A stretch of 64,000 nucleotides of DNA from Hyphomicrobiales bacterium (lineage in GTDB: Bacteria; Pseudomonadota; Alphaproteobacteria; Rhizobiales; Rhizobiaceae): the NCBI GenBank assembly GCA_900466875.1, contig UBNQ01000006.1:1-64000 (forward strand). Direction: 5' to 3'. The notes under the pieces were generated by a model. That model ran no database searches. It saw nothing but the letters and a program-made list of their open reading frames with translations, and was not told the origin of the DNA. The translations under genes were made by a program, and so were the position numbers. Position 1 is the stretch's first letter; each line of letters opens with the position of its first letter. This document shows positions 27,660 through 36,268 of this stretch, in pieces.

Positions 27660-29282
27660 TCAGGCAACCAGACCAGGCGCCTCGTAGCCTGTGCGTTCGA
27701 CATATTCGCGGTACCCGCCGTCATACCGATGAATACCTTCGGCCGAGACTTCCAGAACACGGTTGGACAGTTCGGAGAGGAAATGACGATCGTGGCTGAC
27801 GAAGAGCATCGTGCCTTCGTACTCGGACAGCGCCTTGATCAGCATTTCCTTGGTATCGAGATCAAGGTGGTTGGTCGGCTCGTCGAGAACAAGAAAGTTC
27901 GGCGGATCGAAGAGCATTGCGGCCATGACGAGGCGCGCCTTTTCCCCACCGGAAAGGACACGGCACCTCTTCTCGACGTCGTCACCGGAAAAGCCGAAGC
28001 AGCCGGCGAGCGTGCGTAGAGCACCCTGCCCGGCACGCGGGAATTCCGATTCAAGCCATTCGAACACGGTCTGCTCGCCATCGAGCAGATCCATGGCATG
28101 CTGGGCGAAATAGCCCATCTTGACGCTGGCACCGATCGCAACCGATCCCTGATCCGGCTCCGCCGAACCGGCGATCAGTTTCAGAAGGGTGGACTTGCCG
28201 GCGCCGTTGATGCCCATGATGCACCAGCGCTCCTTGCGGCGGATGGCGAAATCCAGCCCATCGTAGATCGTTTTCGCGCCATAGGCCTTATGCACGCCCT
28301 TCAGGTTTGCCACATCTTCACCGGAGCGCGGCGGTGCCTGGAATTCGAAGGCCACCGACTGGCGGCGCTTCGGCGGTTCGACGCGCTCGATCTTGTCGAG
28401 CTTCTTCACCCGGCTCTGCACCTGGGCTGCGTGCGAAGCGCGGGCCTTGAAGCGCTCGATGAACTTGATTTCCTTTGCAAGCATTGCCTGCTGGCGCTCG
28501 AACTGCGCCTGCTGCTGTTTCTCGTTCTGTGCCCGCTGCTGTTCATAGAAACCGTAATCGCCGGCATAGGTATTGAGGGAGCCTGCATCGATCTCGATGA
28601 TCTTGTTGACAATACGATTCATGAACTCGCGGTCATGCGACGTCATCAGCAATGCGCCGTCATATCCTCTCAGAAACTGTTCCAGCCAGATCAGGCTCTC
28701 GAGATCGAGATGGTTCGATGGTTCGTCGAGCAGCATCACGTCAGGCCGCATCAGGAGAATGCGGGCAAGCGCCACGCGCATCTTCCAGCCGCCCGAAAGC
28801 TTGCCGACATCGCCGTCCATCATTTCCTCGCTGAAGGACAGGCCGGCCAGCACTTCGCGGGCGCGGCTCTCAAGGCCGTAACCATCGAGTTCCTCGTAGC
28901 GCGCCTGAACCTCGCCGTAACGCTCGATGATGGCGTCCATCTCGTCGATGCGATCGGGATCGACCATGGCGGCTTCCAGCTCGCGCAATTCGGCGGCAAC
29001 GGTGCTCACCGGCCCTGCTCCGTCCATCACCTCGGTGACGGCGCTGACGCCCGACATTTCCCCGACATCCTGATTGAAATAACCGATGGTGACGTGCTTT
29101 TCGACGGCGACCTGACCCTCATCCGGGATTTCGCCGCCGGTGATCATGCGGAACAGTGTTGTCTTGCCGGAACCGTTCGGACCGACGAGGCCGATCTTCT
29201 CGCCGCGATTGAGCGCAGCCGAGGCCTCGATATAGAGAATGCGATGGCTGTTCGACTTGCTGATATTTTCGATACGGATCAT
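27660..29282 (-). CDS. ABC-F family ATPase
   Basis: 540 residues with two ABC ATPase domains in one chain and no membrane segments. Domain 1 has Walker A GPNGSGKTT and signature LSGGWKMRVALARIL; domain 2 has GINGAGKST and LSGGEKARLVMAAML. The linker between them (about 240-310) is a long charged helical arm (FYEQQRAQNEKQQQAQFERQ) typical of ABC-F factors that act on ribosome-bound tRNA. The subfamily most resembles YbiT-like proteins in length. A role in translation is inferred from family. Confidence 0.93.
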   Translation of the reverse strand: MIRIENISKSNSHRILYIEASAALNRGEKIGLVGPNGSGKTTLFRMITGGEIPDEGQVAVEKHVTIGYFNQDVGEMSGVSAVTEVMDGAGPVSTVAAELRELEAAMVDPDRIDEMDAIIERYGEVQARYEELDGYGLESRAREVLAGLSFSEEMMDGDVGKLSGGWKMRVALARILLMRPDVMLLDEPSNHLDLESLIWLEQFLRGYDGALLMTSHDREFMNRIVNKIIEIDAGSLNTYAGDYGFYEQQRAQNEKQQQAQFERQQAMLAKEIKFIERFKARASHAAQVQSRVKKLDKIERVEPPKRRQSVAFEFQAPPRSGEDVANLKGVHKAYGAKTIYDGLDFAIRRKERWCIMGINGAGKSTLLKLIAGSAEPDQGSVAIGASVKMGYFAQHAMDLLDGEQTVFEWLESEFPRAGQGALRTLAGCFGFSGDDVEKRCRVLSGGEKARLVMAAMLFDPPNFLVLDEPTNHLDLDTKEMLIKALSEYEGTMLFVSHDRHFLSELSNRVLEVSAEGIHRYDGGYREYVERTGYEAPGLVA

Positions 29283-29368
29283 GGCTGCCGGTGTTCCTGG
29301 GGGAATTCGGCCTGCCTTATGTCACGAGATTGCGGGAATGTCGCGGGGTTTTATCCCGCTACGAGCGG

Positions 29369-29497
29369 TCATTCCGCCGGATGCCGGTTACGAGGTGGTT
29401 TAGGGTCGTTGCGTGTCACATAAGCAGCAACAGCCAAACCGAAAGAGCCGATCAGAATTGGCAGAACATACCAGAAAAAGAAGTATGCAGAGGTCAT
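29369..29497 (-). CDS. 42-residue single-pass membrane protein
   Basis: The frame MTSAYFFFWYVLPILIGSFG continues as LAVAAYVTRN and a basic tail (PKPPRNRHPAE). One hydrophobic helix spans about residues 5-26. GGGAGG lies 9 bases before the ATG, and the ATG overlaps the upstream gene's stop (ATGA), so translation is probably coupled. Function unknown; below the usual size cut-off for gene callers. Confidence 0.68.
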   Translation of the reverse strand: MTSAYFFFWYVLPILIGSFGLAVAAYVTRNDPKPPRNRHPAE

Positions 29498-29739
29498 CAG
29501 CGTAAGCCTCCCAGCACTTGCCTACCCGCTATATGTAGCATCAGTGCCCCTATGATCCAAATCCCAACTTCGACGATTGATCGCCAAGACACCGAGAGGG
29601 AGTTGGATTGAACGATCTGTCCGAAGACACCAAGCGCCAAACACGCGGTTGATGCACGGTCAAATGCGCTTGCAAGATATTTCCTACGTTCGTTATGCAC
29701 CAAGTCCATGACCGCCTCATCAACATAATCATAGATCAC
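29497..29739 (-). CDS. Small two-helix membrane protein, partner of the 42-residue protein
   Basis: About 80 residues. An N-terminal acidic/charged segment (IYDYVDEAVMDLVHNERRKY) is followed by two hydrophobic segments near residues 30-45 and 54-72. A GTG at 29739 with GGAG 5 bases upstream is the best start; the longest frame starts at a TTG (29784) inside the tig terminator and is less likely. The stop overlaps the next gene by ATGA. The pair is likely an operon of unknown function. Confidence 0.65.
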   Translation of the reverse strand: MIYDYVDEAVMDLVHNERRKYLASAFDRASTACLALGVFGQIVQSNSLSVSWRSIVEVGIWIIGALMLHIAGRQVLGGLR

Positions 29740-29782
29740 ATTAACTCCGATCTCGACGCCGTTTTCAATCAGCCAAAAACGC

Positions 29783-29813
29783 AAAAAGCCGGGTCATTTC
29801 CGACCCGGCTTTT
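29783..29813 (-). terminator. Terminator after tig
   Basis: AGCCGGGTC/GACCCGGCT perfect 9-base stem with a six-base loop and five T on the minus strand, 20 bases after the tig stop. Confidence 0.9.
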
Positions 29814-29833
29814 CTAATCATTGTTTGCGAAGA

Positions 29834-31306
29834 TTACTCGGCGCTGTCTTCAGCGGCCTTCTTCTTCGGAGCAGCCTTCTTCTTCGGAGCGGCTTCTTCG
29901 CCTTCCTCAGCTTCAGCCTTTGCCTTCTTCGGCGCGGCCTTCTTCTTGGCCGGCTTGTCGTCGCCTTCGGCTTCGTCGTCAGCCATCAGCTCTTCCTTGG
30001 TGACGGTCTTGTCGGTGACCTTCACTTCCGTCAGCAGCTTGTCGATGACCTTCTCTTCGAAGATCGGAGCGCGCAGCGAGTTGGAAGCGCCAGGGGTGTT
30101 GCGGAAGAAATCGAGGATTTCCTTCTGCTGGCCCGGGAACTGCTGAAGCTGTGCGTAAAGCGCGCGCTGCAGTTCTTCTTCGGTCACTTCGACGCCGGCC
30201 TTTTCGCCGATTTCGGAGAGGACGAGGCCCAGACGAACGCGACGCTCGGCAAGCTTGCGGTATTCCGCGCGAGCTTCTTCCTCGGTCGTGTCTTCGTCTT
30301 CGAAGGTCTTGCCGGACTGGGCGAGATCGGTGTTGATCTGGCGCCAGATGTTGTCGAACTCGGCGTCAACGAGACCCTGCGGGGTGTCGAACTGGTACAT
30401 TTCGTCGAGCTGGTCGAGGATTTGACGCTTGACCTTCTGACGGGTCAGGTTGCCGTACTGGCTCTCGATCTGGCCACGAACGATTTCCTTCAAGCGGTCG
30501 ACGGATTCGATGCCGAGCTTGGAAGCCAGTTCGTCGTTGATTTCAACTTCGCCCGGAGCAGCAACGTCCTTGACGGTGATGTCGAAGGTAGCTTCCTTGC
30601 CTGCAAGGTTTGCAGCCGGATACTGTTCCGGGAAGGTAACCGTGATGACCTTTTCATCGCCGGCCTTGACGCCGACCAGCTGGTCTTCGAAGCCCGGGAT
30701 GAACTGGTTGGAACCGAGAACCAGTTCGGCATCTTCGGCAGCGCCGCCATCGAAGGCAACGCCGTCGACCTTTCCGAGATAGTTCATGGTGACGCGGTCG
30801 CCATTGGCGGCCTTGCCCTTCTTGGTCTCATAGGTGCGAGCGCTTTCGGCGATCTTGACGATCTGCTCGTTGACTTCCTCGTCGGCGATCTCGACGACTT
30901 CACGGATCACCGTGATCTTGTCGGTCGACTTCAGCTCGATCGGCGGAATGACTTCGTAGGAGAGCGTGAACTCAAGATCGGCCTGTGCGGACAGGATCTT
31001 TTCAGCTTCGTCCTGATCTTCGGTCATCGAGATCGACGGCTGGGTCGCCGACTTCTCGCCGCGTTCGGAGAGAATCGTGCCCGGACGGTCACGGATGATC
31101 TCGTTGACGAGATCGGCCATGATCGACTTGCCGTAGGTCTTCTTAAGATGCGCGAGCGGCACCTTGCCCGGACGGAAGCCGTTGATGCGGACCTTATCCT
31201 TCGCGTCGGCGAGGCGCACGTTCAGCTGTGCTTCCATCTCCTGCTTCGGGATGACAACTTTGATTTCGCGCTTCAGCCCTTCAGCGAGCGTTTCGGTAAC
31301 CTGCAT
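29834..31306 (-). CDS. tig: Trigger factor (ribosome-associated chaperone)
   Basis: A nascent-chain chaperone and peptidyl-prolyl isomerase. The 490 residues show the N-terminal ribosome-binding domain with the signature [17 protein letters not shown] (about 45-61), a central FKBP-like domain (about 155-240, with [14 protein letters not shown]) and the C-terminal cage domain. The last 60 residues are a Lys/Ala/Glu-rich repeat tail ([19 protein letters not shown]) common in rhizobial Tig. The start [15 protein letters not shown] follows a GAAGG site; upstream frame to 31372 is unsupported. Confidence 0.97.
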   Translation of the reverse strand: MQVTETLAEGLKREIKVVIPKQEMEAQLNVRLADAKDKVRINGFRPGKVPLAHLKKTYGKSIMADLVNEIIRDRPGTILSERGEKSATQPSISMTEDQDEAEKILSAQADLEFTLSYEVIPPIELKSTDKITVIREVVEIADEEVNEQIVKIAESARTYETKKGKAANGDRVTMNYLGKVDGVAFDGGAAEDAELVLGSNQFIPGFEDQLVGVKAGDEKVITVTFPEQYPAANLAGKEATFDITVKDVAAPGEVEINDELASKLGIESVDRLKEIVRGQIESQYGNLTRQKVKRQILDQLDEMYQFDTPQGLVDAEFDNIWRQINTDLAQSGKTFEDEDTTEEEARAEYRKLAERRVRLGLVLSEIGEKAGVEVTEEELQRALYAQLQQFPGQQKEILDFFRNTPGASNSLRAPIFEEKVIDKLLTEVKVTDKTVTKEELMADDEAEGDDKPAKKKAAPKKAKAEAEEGEEAAPKKKAAPKKKAAEDSAE

Positions 31307-31465
31307 TTTCAAACCTTCATATCGTGGCGGCGGTGCCCGACTATCCGGCATCTCCAGCCGTTCAACAGTCAATACATCGCCGGAACTTCAAAGAGACCAG
31401 CCGCGGCATTAAAGGCGCCGGTCGTTCGCCTATTCTTTGGCTCAAGACCACACCCTAGCGGTGCT

Positions 31466-31550
<85 letters not shown>

Positions 31551-31880
31551 GCCCCAAACCGCGTCGAAATACCTCGTCGCCGGAGGCCTTCCAGAGCGCG
31601 CGTCTCTATATCATCCGTTTTCCTGCACGCAAAGGAAAAATGACAGTGACCAAAGAAGACTGCCCGCCGGCCATTCGCGACGCAAGTTCCGGTTCGGACA
31701 GACCTTGAGAATGCCGTCCCTGCGCGGGTTCGAGCACACCGATAGCCATGCAATTCAAGCATGCCATCCATTCGACGTTTGCAGTGCACAATTTCCCTGT
31801 CTTTCTGTAGGTTCGAGTGAACGAACGAAGCGGACGTCTTTCTTATAAACGACAGCTTCATAGGCGGATCTTCCGCAAGA
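31551..31880. other. Intergenic region upstream of sRNA, no gene seen
   Basis: About 330 bases between tRNA-Leu and the anti-SD small RNA. Short frames on both strands lack ribosome sites and codon bias. A TATAAA at 31844 could be a -10 box for the sRNA, but no good -35 is visible. A small hairpin GCGGA/TCCGC (31864-31876) lies near the sRNA start. Confidence 0.45.
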
Positions 31881-32008
31881 CATTCGGGCCACGCACTCCT
31901 CCTCCCAAGCGTGATCCCGTTCAGACCGGCGATACTCCTCCTCCCATTCGCCGGTCACCCATATGACGCCCACCGGATCTCCTCCCCCGGTGGGCGTCGT
32001 TCGTTTCG
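31881..32008 (+). ncRNA. Anti-Shine-Dalgarno small RNA (cuckoo / alpha-r14 NfeR1-like)
   Basis: Three consecutive hairpins each display an anti-SD motif in the loop. Hairpin 1 (31885-31919) has stems CGGG/CCCG and CACGC/GCGTG with CCTCCTCCC at 31898-31906. Hairpin 2 (31924-31956) has a perfect stem GACCGGCG/CGCCGGTC with CCTCCTCCC at 31937-31945. Hairpin 3 (31965-31998) has a perfect 12-base stem GACGCCCACCGG and its complement with CTCCTCCC at 31979-31986, followed by GTTCGTTT, and would act as terminator. This is the layout known for the alphaproteobacterial CcsR/cuckoo and rhizobial NfeR1 RNAs, which repress translation through C-rich loops. The 5' end is approximate. A DUF1127 gene follows 170 bases downstream on the same strand. 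Confidence 0.85.
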
Positions 32009-32178
32009 GCAGGCACTTCAATTCCCATCCACCTCAGCCAGGCATGCCTCATACCGAAATGCACCAGACGCATAGGTGGCATACGTAACGAGCGCTGTTT
32101 TTTGTGCAGAATAGAATTTAAAACGATTAGCAGATGAAGAGGGCGGAGATGACGCCCACAGGGCAAAGGACCCCCACC

Positions 32179-32325
32179 ATGAGCATCGCAAAGAAATTCA
32201 ATGACTGGCGCAAGTACCGCGAAACCATTTCCGAGCTCGGCCGCATGACCGACCGCGAACTTGGCGACCTCGGAATCGGCCGCGCCGACATCCGCCGCGT
32301 GGCTCGGACTGCAGTCGGCTTCTGA
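32179..32325 (+). CDS. DUF1127 family small protein
   Basis: 48 residues: MSIAKKFNDWRKYRETISEL followed by the conserved core MTDRELGDLGIGRADIRRVA. This is the canonical short alphaproteobacterial DUF1127 form; relatives bind RNA and affect sRNA maturation or phosphate metabolism. The start was moved from the longer frame because MSIAKKF is the family start and lies after an AAAGGA site. It is the first of two DUF1127 genes downstream of the anti-SD sRNA and may share its transcript. Confidence 0.92.
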   Translation: MSIAKKFNDWRKYRETISELGRMTDRELGDLGIGRADIRRVARTAVGF

Positions 32326-32351
32326 TAAAATCTCGACTCTTCAGTCGGTCG

Positions 32352-32378
32352 AAAGCGCCTCCTTCGGGAGGCGTTTTT
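32352..32378 (+). terminator. Terminator after first DUF1127 gene
   Basis: CGCCTCC/GGAGGCG stem with a TTCG tetraloop and five T. It separates the two DUF1127 genes. Confidence 0.9.
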
Positions 32379-32581
32379 CGTTTGTGCACTTCTTTTGTCC
32401 GCGATGCCGAGGCATACGCTCATTTTTCGCGCGTCGCCCATAAAAGCGACAATTCACCGCACAAACGCATGGCAGTTGCACATTATTTGCACTGCACATT
32501 GTTATTGTTCGGGCGTATAAGAAGCACATCGCCGGAGCCAATAGTGAGACATCCGGACAAAGACGATTTGAGGAAACGACC

Positions 32582-32725
32582 ATGAACCCGATCCGCATCG
32601 CAAAGAACTGGATCAGCTACCGCCGCACGATGAACGAGCTTGGCAACCTGTCGAACCAGGCCCTCTCCGACATTGGCCTGACCCGCTACGACATCCGTAA
32701 CGTCGCTTCTCGCTCTTTCCGTTAA
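32582..32725 (+). CDS. DUF1127 family small protein (second copy)
   Basis: 47 residues: MNPIRIAKNWISYRRTMNEL then GNLSNQALSDIGLTRYDIRN, ending in a basic tail. It has a GAGGAAACGACC leader. The promoter region upstream contains a repeated TGCACATT (32475-32505) that may be a regulator site. It diverges from the first copy at most positions outside the core, so this is not a recent tandem duplication. Too short for most gene callers. Confidence 0.9.
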   Translation: MNPIRIAKNWISYRRTMNELGNLSNQALSDIGLTRYDIRNVASRSFR

Positions 32726-32793
32726 TCCCGACGGATTGCGGTACCCCACCGCTGAACGAGCAAGTCTAGCGGCAGAAATGCCCAAGTATGATC

Positions 32794-32819
32794 AAAGGCA
32801 CCTTCTCAGGTGCCTTTTT
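32794..32819 (+). terminator. Terminator after second DUF1127 gene
   Basis: GGCACCT/AGGTGCC stem with a short loop and five T, 70 bases after the stop. Confidence 0.88.
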
Positions 32820-32908
32820 GATTCTGGCTTACCTCAGGGCCAAATTGAATTCGAAACAGCCGCCTTTTTGATTCCTGTCGGCAACGCGTCGTGATAATGA
32901 CGCGCCCC

Positions 32909-34318
32909 ATGACAGAGACATCCTACTCCCCCATTCACGTGATCGGCGGCGGCCTGGCAGGTTCCGAGGCGGCCTGGCAGATCGCACAGGCCGGCATTCC
33001 GGTCATCCTGCACGAGATGCGCGGCATACGCGGGACCGATGCACATAAAACAGACGGCCTTGCCGAACTGGTGTGTTCCAACTCCTTCCGCTCCGACGAC
33101 GCAACGGCAAATGCCGTCGGCGTCATCCATGCCGAAATGCGGCTTGCCAATTCGCTGATCATGGCATCGGCCGACAAACACCAGGTTCCGGCCGGCGGCG
33201 CGCTCGCCGTGGACCGGGACGGGTTTTCAGATGCGGTGACGGCTTCGATCTCGAACCATCCGCTGATCACCGTCGTGCGCGAGGAAGTGCAGGGGCTGCC
33301 GCCGAAGGAATGGGATCTGGCAGTTGTCGCCACTGGCCCTCTCACGTCGCCGTCGCTTGCGTCCTCCATCCAGTCCGAGACCGGTGAAGACCAGCTTGCC
33401 TTCTTCGATGCGATCGCCCCGATCGTGCATCGCGATTCGATCGACATGGATACCTGCTGGTACCAGTCTCGCTACGACAAGGTCGGCCCCGGCGGCACGG
33501 GCAAAGACTATATCAACTGCCCGCTCGACAAGGATCAGTACGACGCCTTTGTTGATGCACTGATCGCCGGCGATACGGTCGGTTTCAAGGAATGGGAAGG
33601 AACACCTTATTTCGACGGCTGCCTGCCGATCGAGGTGATGGCGGAGCGCGGTCGCGAAACGCTGCGCCACGGCCCCATGAAGCCGATGGGCCTCACAAAT
33701 TCTCACAATCCGACCGTCAAGGCCTATGCCGTCGTCCAGCTTCGCCAGGACAATGCACTCGGCACGCTCTACAACATGGTCGGTTTCCAGACGAAGCTGA
33801 AATACGGCGCGCAGGCGGAAATTTTCCGGATGATTCCGGGCCTGCAGAATGCCGAATTCGCCCGGCTCGGCGGCCTGCACCGCAACACCTACATCCAATC
33901 GCCGATCCTACTCGACCGTTCTCTGACGCTGAAGAGCCGGCCGGGCCTGCGTTTTGCCGGCCAGATCACCGGTTGCGAAGGTTATGTGGAAAGTGCTGCG
34001 ATAGGCCTGCTCGCCGGGCGATTCGCGGCTGCCGAGCGCAAGGGAGAGCCGCTCACGCCACCGCCCGTCACCACGGCCTTCGGCTCGCTTCTCGGCCACA
34101 TTACCGGCGGCCACCTCATTCACGACGAGGAGCCCGGAAAACGGTCGTTCCAGCCGATGAACATCAATTTCGGCCTGTTTCCCGAGCTTGAACCCGGCTC
34201 GATCGTCAAGCCGGAAGGCGTCAAGCGCTTCCGCGGCAAGGACAAGACGATCATGAAGCGGCAGCTGTTGTCGGCGCGGGCCTTGAAGGATTGCGCTAGT
34301 TGGCTCGGTCTGGCGTAG
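32909..34318 (+). CDS. trmFO: tRNA uridine-54 C5-methyltransferase, folate/FAD-dependent
   Basis: Makes ribothymidine at tRNA position 54 with methylene-tetrahydrofolate and FAD. About 469 residues. The FAD motif [13 protein letters not shown] is at the N-terminus, followed by CSNSFRSDD with the catalytic Cys, the [11 protein letters not shown] region and [20 protein letters not shown] at the C-terminus. The start [15 protein letters not shown] is preferred; a GTG at 32891 and an ATG at 32897 are alternatives with equally weak sites. It overlaps the convergent membrane-protein gene by 23 bases. Confidence 0.95.
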   Translation: MTETSYSPIHVIGGGLAGSEAAWQIAQAGIPVILHEMRGIRGTDAHKTDGLAELVCSNSFRSDDATANAVGVIHAEMRLANSLIMASADKHQVPAGGALAVDRDGFSDAVTASISNHPLITVVREEVQGLPPKEWDLAVVATGPLTSPSLASSIQSETGEDQLAFFDAIAPIVHRDSIDMDTCWYQSRYDKVGPGGTGKDYINCPLDKDQYDAFVDALIAGDTVGFKEWEGTPYFDGCLPIEVMAERGRETLRHGPMKPMGLTNSHNPTVKAYAVVQLRQDNALGTLYNMVGFQTKLKYGAQAEIFRMIPGLQNAEFARLGGLHRNTYIQSPILLDRSLTLKSRPGLRFAGQITGCEGYVESAAIGLLAGRFAAAERKGEPLTPPPVTTAFGSLLGHITGGHLIHDEEPGKRSFQPMNINFGLFPELEPGSIVKPEGVKRFRGKDKTIMKRQLLSARALKDCASWLGLA

Positions 34319-34838
34319 GCGTATCGCCATCGGCGGCGGCCATTTCCGGGCCGCCGGCCTTCCGGGCGGATCCGTCTTCACCAGTCTCGCTGGCCCTGCC
34401 GGAGACGCTGACGTAATTGTCGAGCAGCCAGAGTGACACTTCGGCGGCTTCCTTTTCATTGACGAACACGAATTCACTGTTCAGCATCGGCGCATCGAGA
34501 AACTCCGCCGCAAACCCTTTTGCATCGGCAAGAGGAACAATCCTCACGCGTCCCGGCTGGATGAGATGGCAGGCATAGTGGTTGCGGCGATTGCGCATGA
34601 ACCCGGTCTTGTCGTTATGCAAACGGACAAAGACATCGCCATCCGTCGTGCCGTGGAGACTGCGGATTGCCTCCTCGGGAAAAGCGCGACCAAATTCCAG
34701 GATCGCAGTTCCAAGATCGAAGCGCGCCTGTTCGTCGCTCCTACGGGCAATCCGCCTGATGTAGAAAACGAGAATGAGAATCAGAGCAACGATCGTCATC
34801 CAGATGATAAGGGCACTCAAACCGCTTCTCCTAGGCAT
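34296..34838 (-). CDS. Single-pass membrane protein of unknown function
   Basis: 180 residues with one N-terminal hydrophobic helix ([18 protein letters not shown], about 10-27), then a basic RRIARR stretch, so the rest is cytoplasmic. The cytoplasmic part includes [16 protein letters not shown] and an acidic, disordered C-terminus. Its 3' end overlaps trmFO tail to tail by 23 bases. No known domain recognised. Confidence 0.72.
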   Translation of the reverse strand: MPRRSGLSALIIWMTIVALILILVFYIRRIARRSDEQARFDLGTAILEFGRAFPEEAIRSLHGTTDGDVFVRLHNDKTGFMRNRRNHYACHLIQPGRVRIVPLADAKGFAAEFLDAPMLNSEFVFVNEKEAAEVSLWLLDNYVSVSGRASETGEDGSARKAGGPEMAAADGDTPTPDRAN

Positions 34839-34913
34839 AGAAGGTTTTTTTTGGGGCAGCTTTTTGGTTGCATAGTGCCTAGCCTGCGAGGCTTGCGCGA
34901 GTGTTATGTCGCT

Positions 34914-35768
34914 TCAGAAGCGGCGTAGAATCGCAGCCTTCATCATCCGGATCTGGCGCCGCCATTGCGACTGCTGCAGCCCCTCCGACAATACGTCGGA
35001 GCCTATTTTTCGTGCGCGTTTCAGAACCGGCTCGGCCAGCGCAACCGGTAGGAAAGCGGGAAACAGCAAAGCCGGGATCGGCCCGGCGCGACGCGCCTTT
35101 TCAAGATGTTCCAACCCAAGACCGGCAAATGCTTCGATCGCGGCCGAAATGCGCGGCTTGTCCTCGCCGGCCAGAAAGCTGTCGCGGTCGAGGCCGGTCG
35201 CCGAAAGGATATCGAGCGGCACATAGATTTGCCGCCTGCGGTTATGGATCGGCAGAAGCATCAACAAGCCGGCTATCGACTGCGCCACGCCTGCGTGTCC
35301 GGCCCCATCGACGGACTGGATCGCGTCTTCCGGCGAAAGAACGAGGCCAGCCAGCTGGATCAGCGCCGATGCCGTCTCGCCCGAATATCCTTCCAACGCA
35401 TTGCGGTCCGGCAGGGCATCGTCGTAGAGATCGAATATACGGGCCTCGGTCATCGCAACCAGCGTCTGGCGTGGCAGATGATACCGGTCCACCGTCTCAA
35501 TCAGGCCGGCGGCCAAGGGATTTCCGCCGGTGTCACCTTCCGCGACGCCCTCCAGCAGGTCGCGCCACCATTGCAGCCGGATCTCGCCGGGCAGCGGTTC
35601 ACGCACAACATCGCGAACACGGGCAATCTCGGCGTTGAATGCGTAGAGAGAAGCAAGCGCGCCGCGCTTGTCTTCCGGCGATAGAAGGCAGGCCAGATAG
35701 CGGTCGCGATCCGTATCCCGCAGCATGGCGAGGCAGAGCGCAGCATTGTCTGAGACTGTGCCGGCCAT
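34914..35768 (-). CDS. NDUFAF6-like squalene/phytoene synthase-fold protein
   Basis: 284 residues of the trans-isoprenyl diphosphate synthase fold. The expected Asp-rich substrate motif is replaced by FNAEIARVRD (about 43-52), and the second DxxxD site is also changed, so catalysis is unlikely. The downstream segment EIRLQWWRDLLEG and the later RRRQIYVPLDIL resemble human NDUFAF6, a complex I assembly factor. The start MAGTVSDNA lies 2 bases after the stop of the upstream gene (TGATATG), implying coupled translation with the NDUFAF3-like gene. Relationship to NDUFAF6 is from recalled motifs, not a search. Confidence 0.8.
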   Translation of the reverse strand: MAGTVSDNAALCLAMLRDTDRDRYLACLLSPEDKRGALASLYAFNAEIARVRDVVREPLPGEIRLQWWRDLLEGVAEGDTGGNPLAAGLIETVDRYHLPRQTLVAMTEARIFDLYDDALPDRNALEGYSGETASALIQLAGLVLSPEDAIQSVDGAGHAGVAQSIAGLLMLLPIHNRRRQIYVPLDILSATGLDRDSFLAGEDKPRISAAIEAFAGLGLEHLEKARRAGPIPALLFPAFLPVALAEPVLKRARKIGSDVLSEGLQQSQWRRQIRMMKAAILRRF

Positions 35769-35769
35769 A

Positions 35770-36156
35770 TCAGACCGCAATAAGAGCCGCCGCGACGGCG
35801 CGGGATTCGGCAAGCATGATGTTGAACGTGCGCACCGCGGCGCCGGTGCTCATCGGGTCGGAAGAAATACCCTTGGCCTTCAGTGCGGCTTTTACCGCGG
35901 CAGGTATAGGCTTGAGGTTTGCGCCGGTACCGACCAGCAGAACCTCGATGCCGGATGCATCCGCCAGCACGCGCTCCAGGGAGGCTGCGGTCAAGGCATC
36001 GCCCTCCAGCATGTCCCAGCCATAAACACCCGAGGGCAGGCAGAGGATGGAGCCGCGATGCGACATGTCGGCAAAACGAAAACCGCCATTGCCATAGGCA
36101 TCAATCGGCGCGCGCCCCGGGAAATGGGCGTCTCGGATTTCGATGCCTTTCACCAT
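35770..36156 (-). CDS. Mth938 (DUF498) domain protein, NDUFAF3-like
   Basis: 128 residues forming one Mth938-like domain. The core reads GIEIRDAHFPGRAPID, then GSILCLPSGVYGWDM and the conserved VLLVGTGANLKPIP, followed by GISSDPMSTGAAVRTFNIML, which is the family signature near the C-terminus. This family includes human NDUFAF3, an inner-membrane complex I assembly factor. In bacteria I recall it sitting in a yajC-secDF neighbourhood, and here yajC is next upstream but secDF is missing. The NDUFAF6-like gene follows with a 1-base gap. Confidence 0.88.
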   Translation of the reverse strand: MVKGIEIRDAHFPGRAPIDAYGNGGFRFADMSHRGSILCLPSGVYGWDMLEGDALTAASLERVLADASGIEVLLVGTGANLKPIPAAVKAALKAKGISSDPMSTGAAVRTFNIMLAESRAVAAALIAV

Positions 36157-36268
36157 GGACCGCTTCCTTCCAGAATGATTTTGCCCGGATCAAGCCTCTG
36201 CCAGACAGGCAGGAGCGATCCGGGCAATCAACTATCCGGCTTGATGACAAGCCGGCTGAGTGTACCGC

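Noticed and set aside
31755-32021. An 88-codon minus-strand frame over the small RNA locus
   Set aside because: It is the complement of the three-hairpin RNA; its Glu-rich and Gly-rich segments come from the GGGAGGAGG complements of the loops, and no ribosome site is properly placed.
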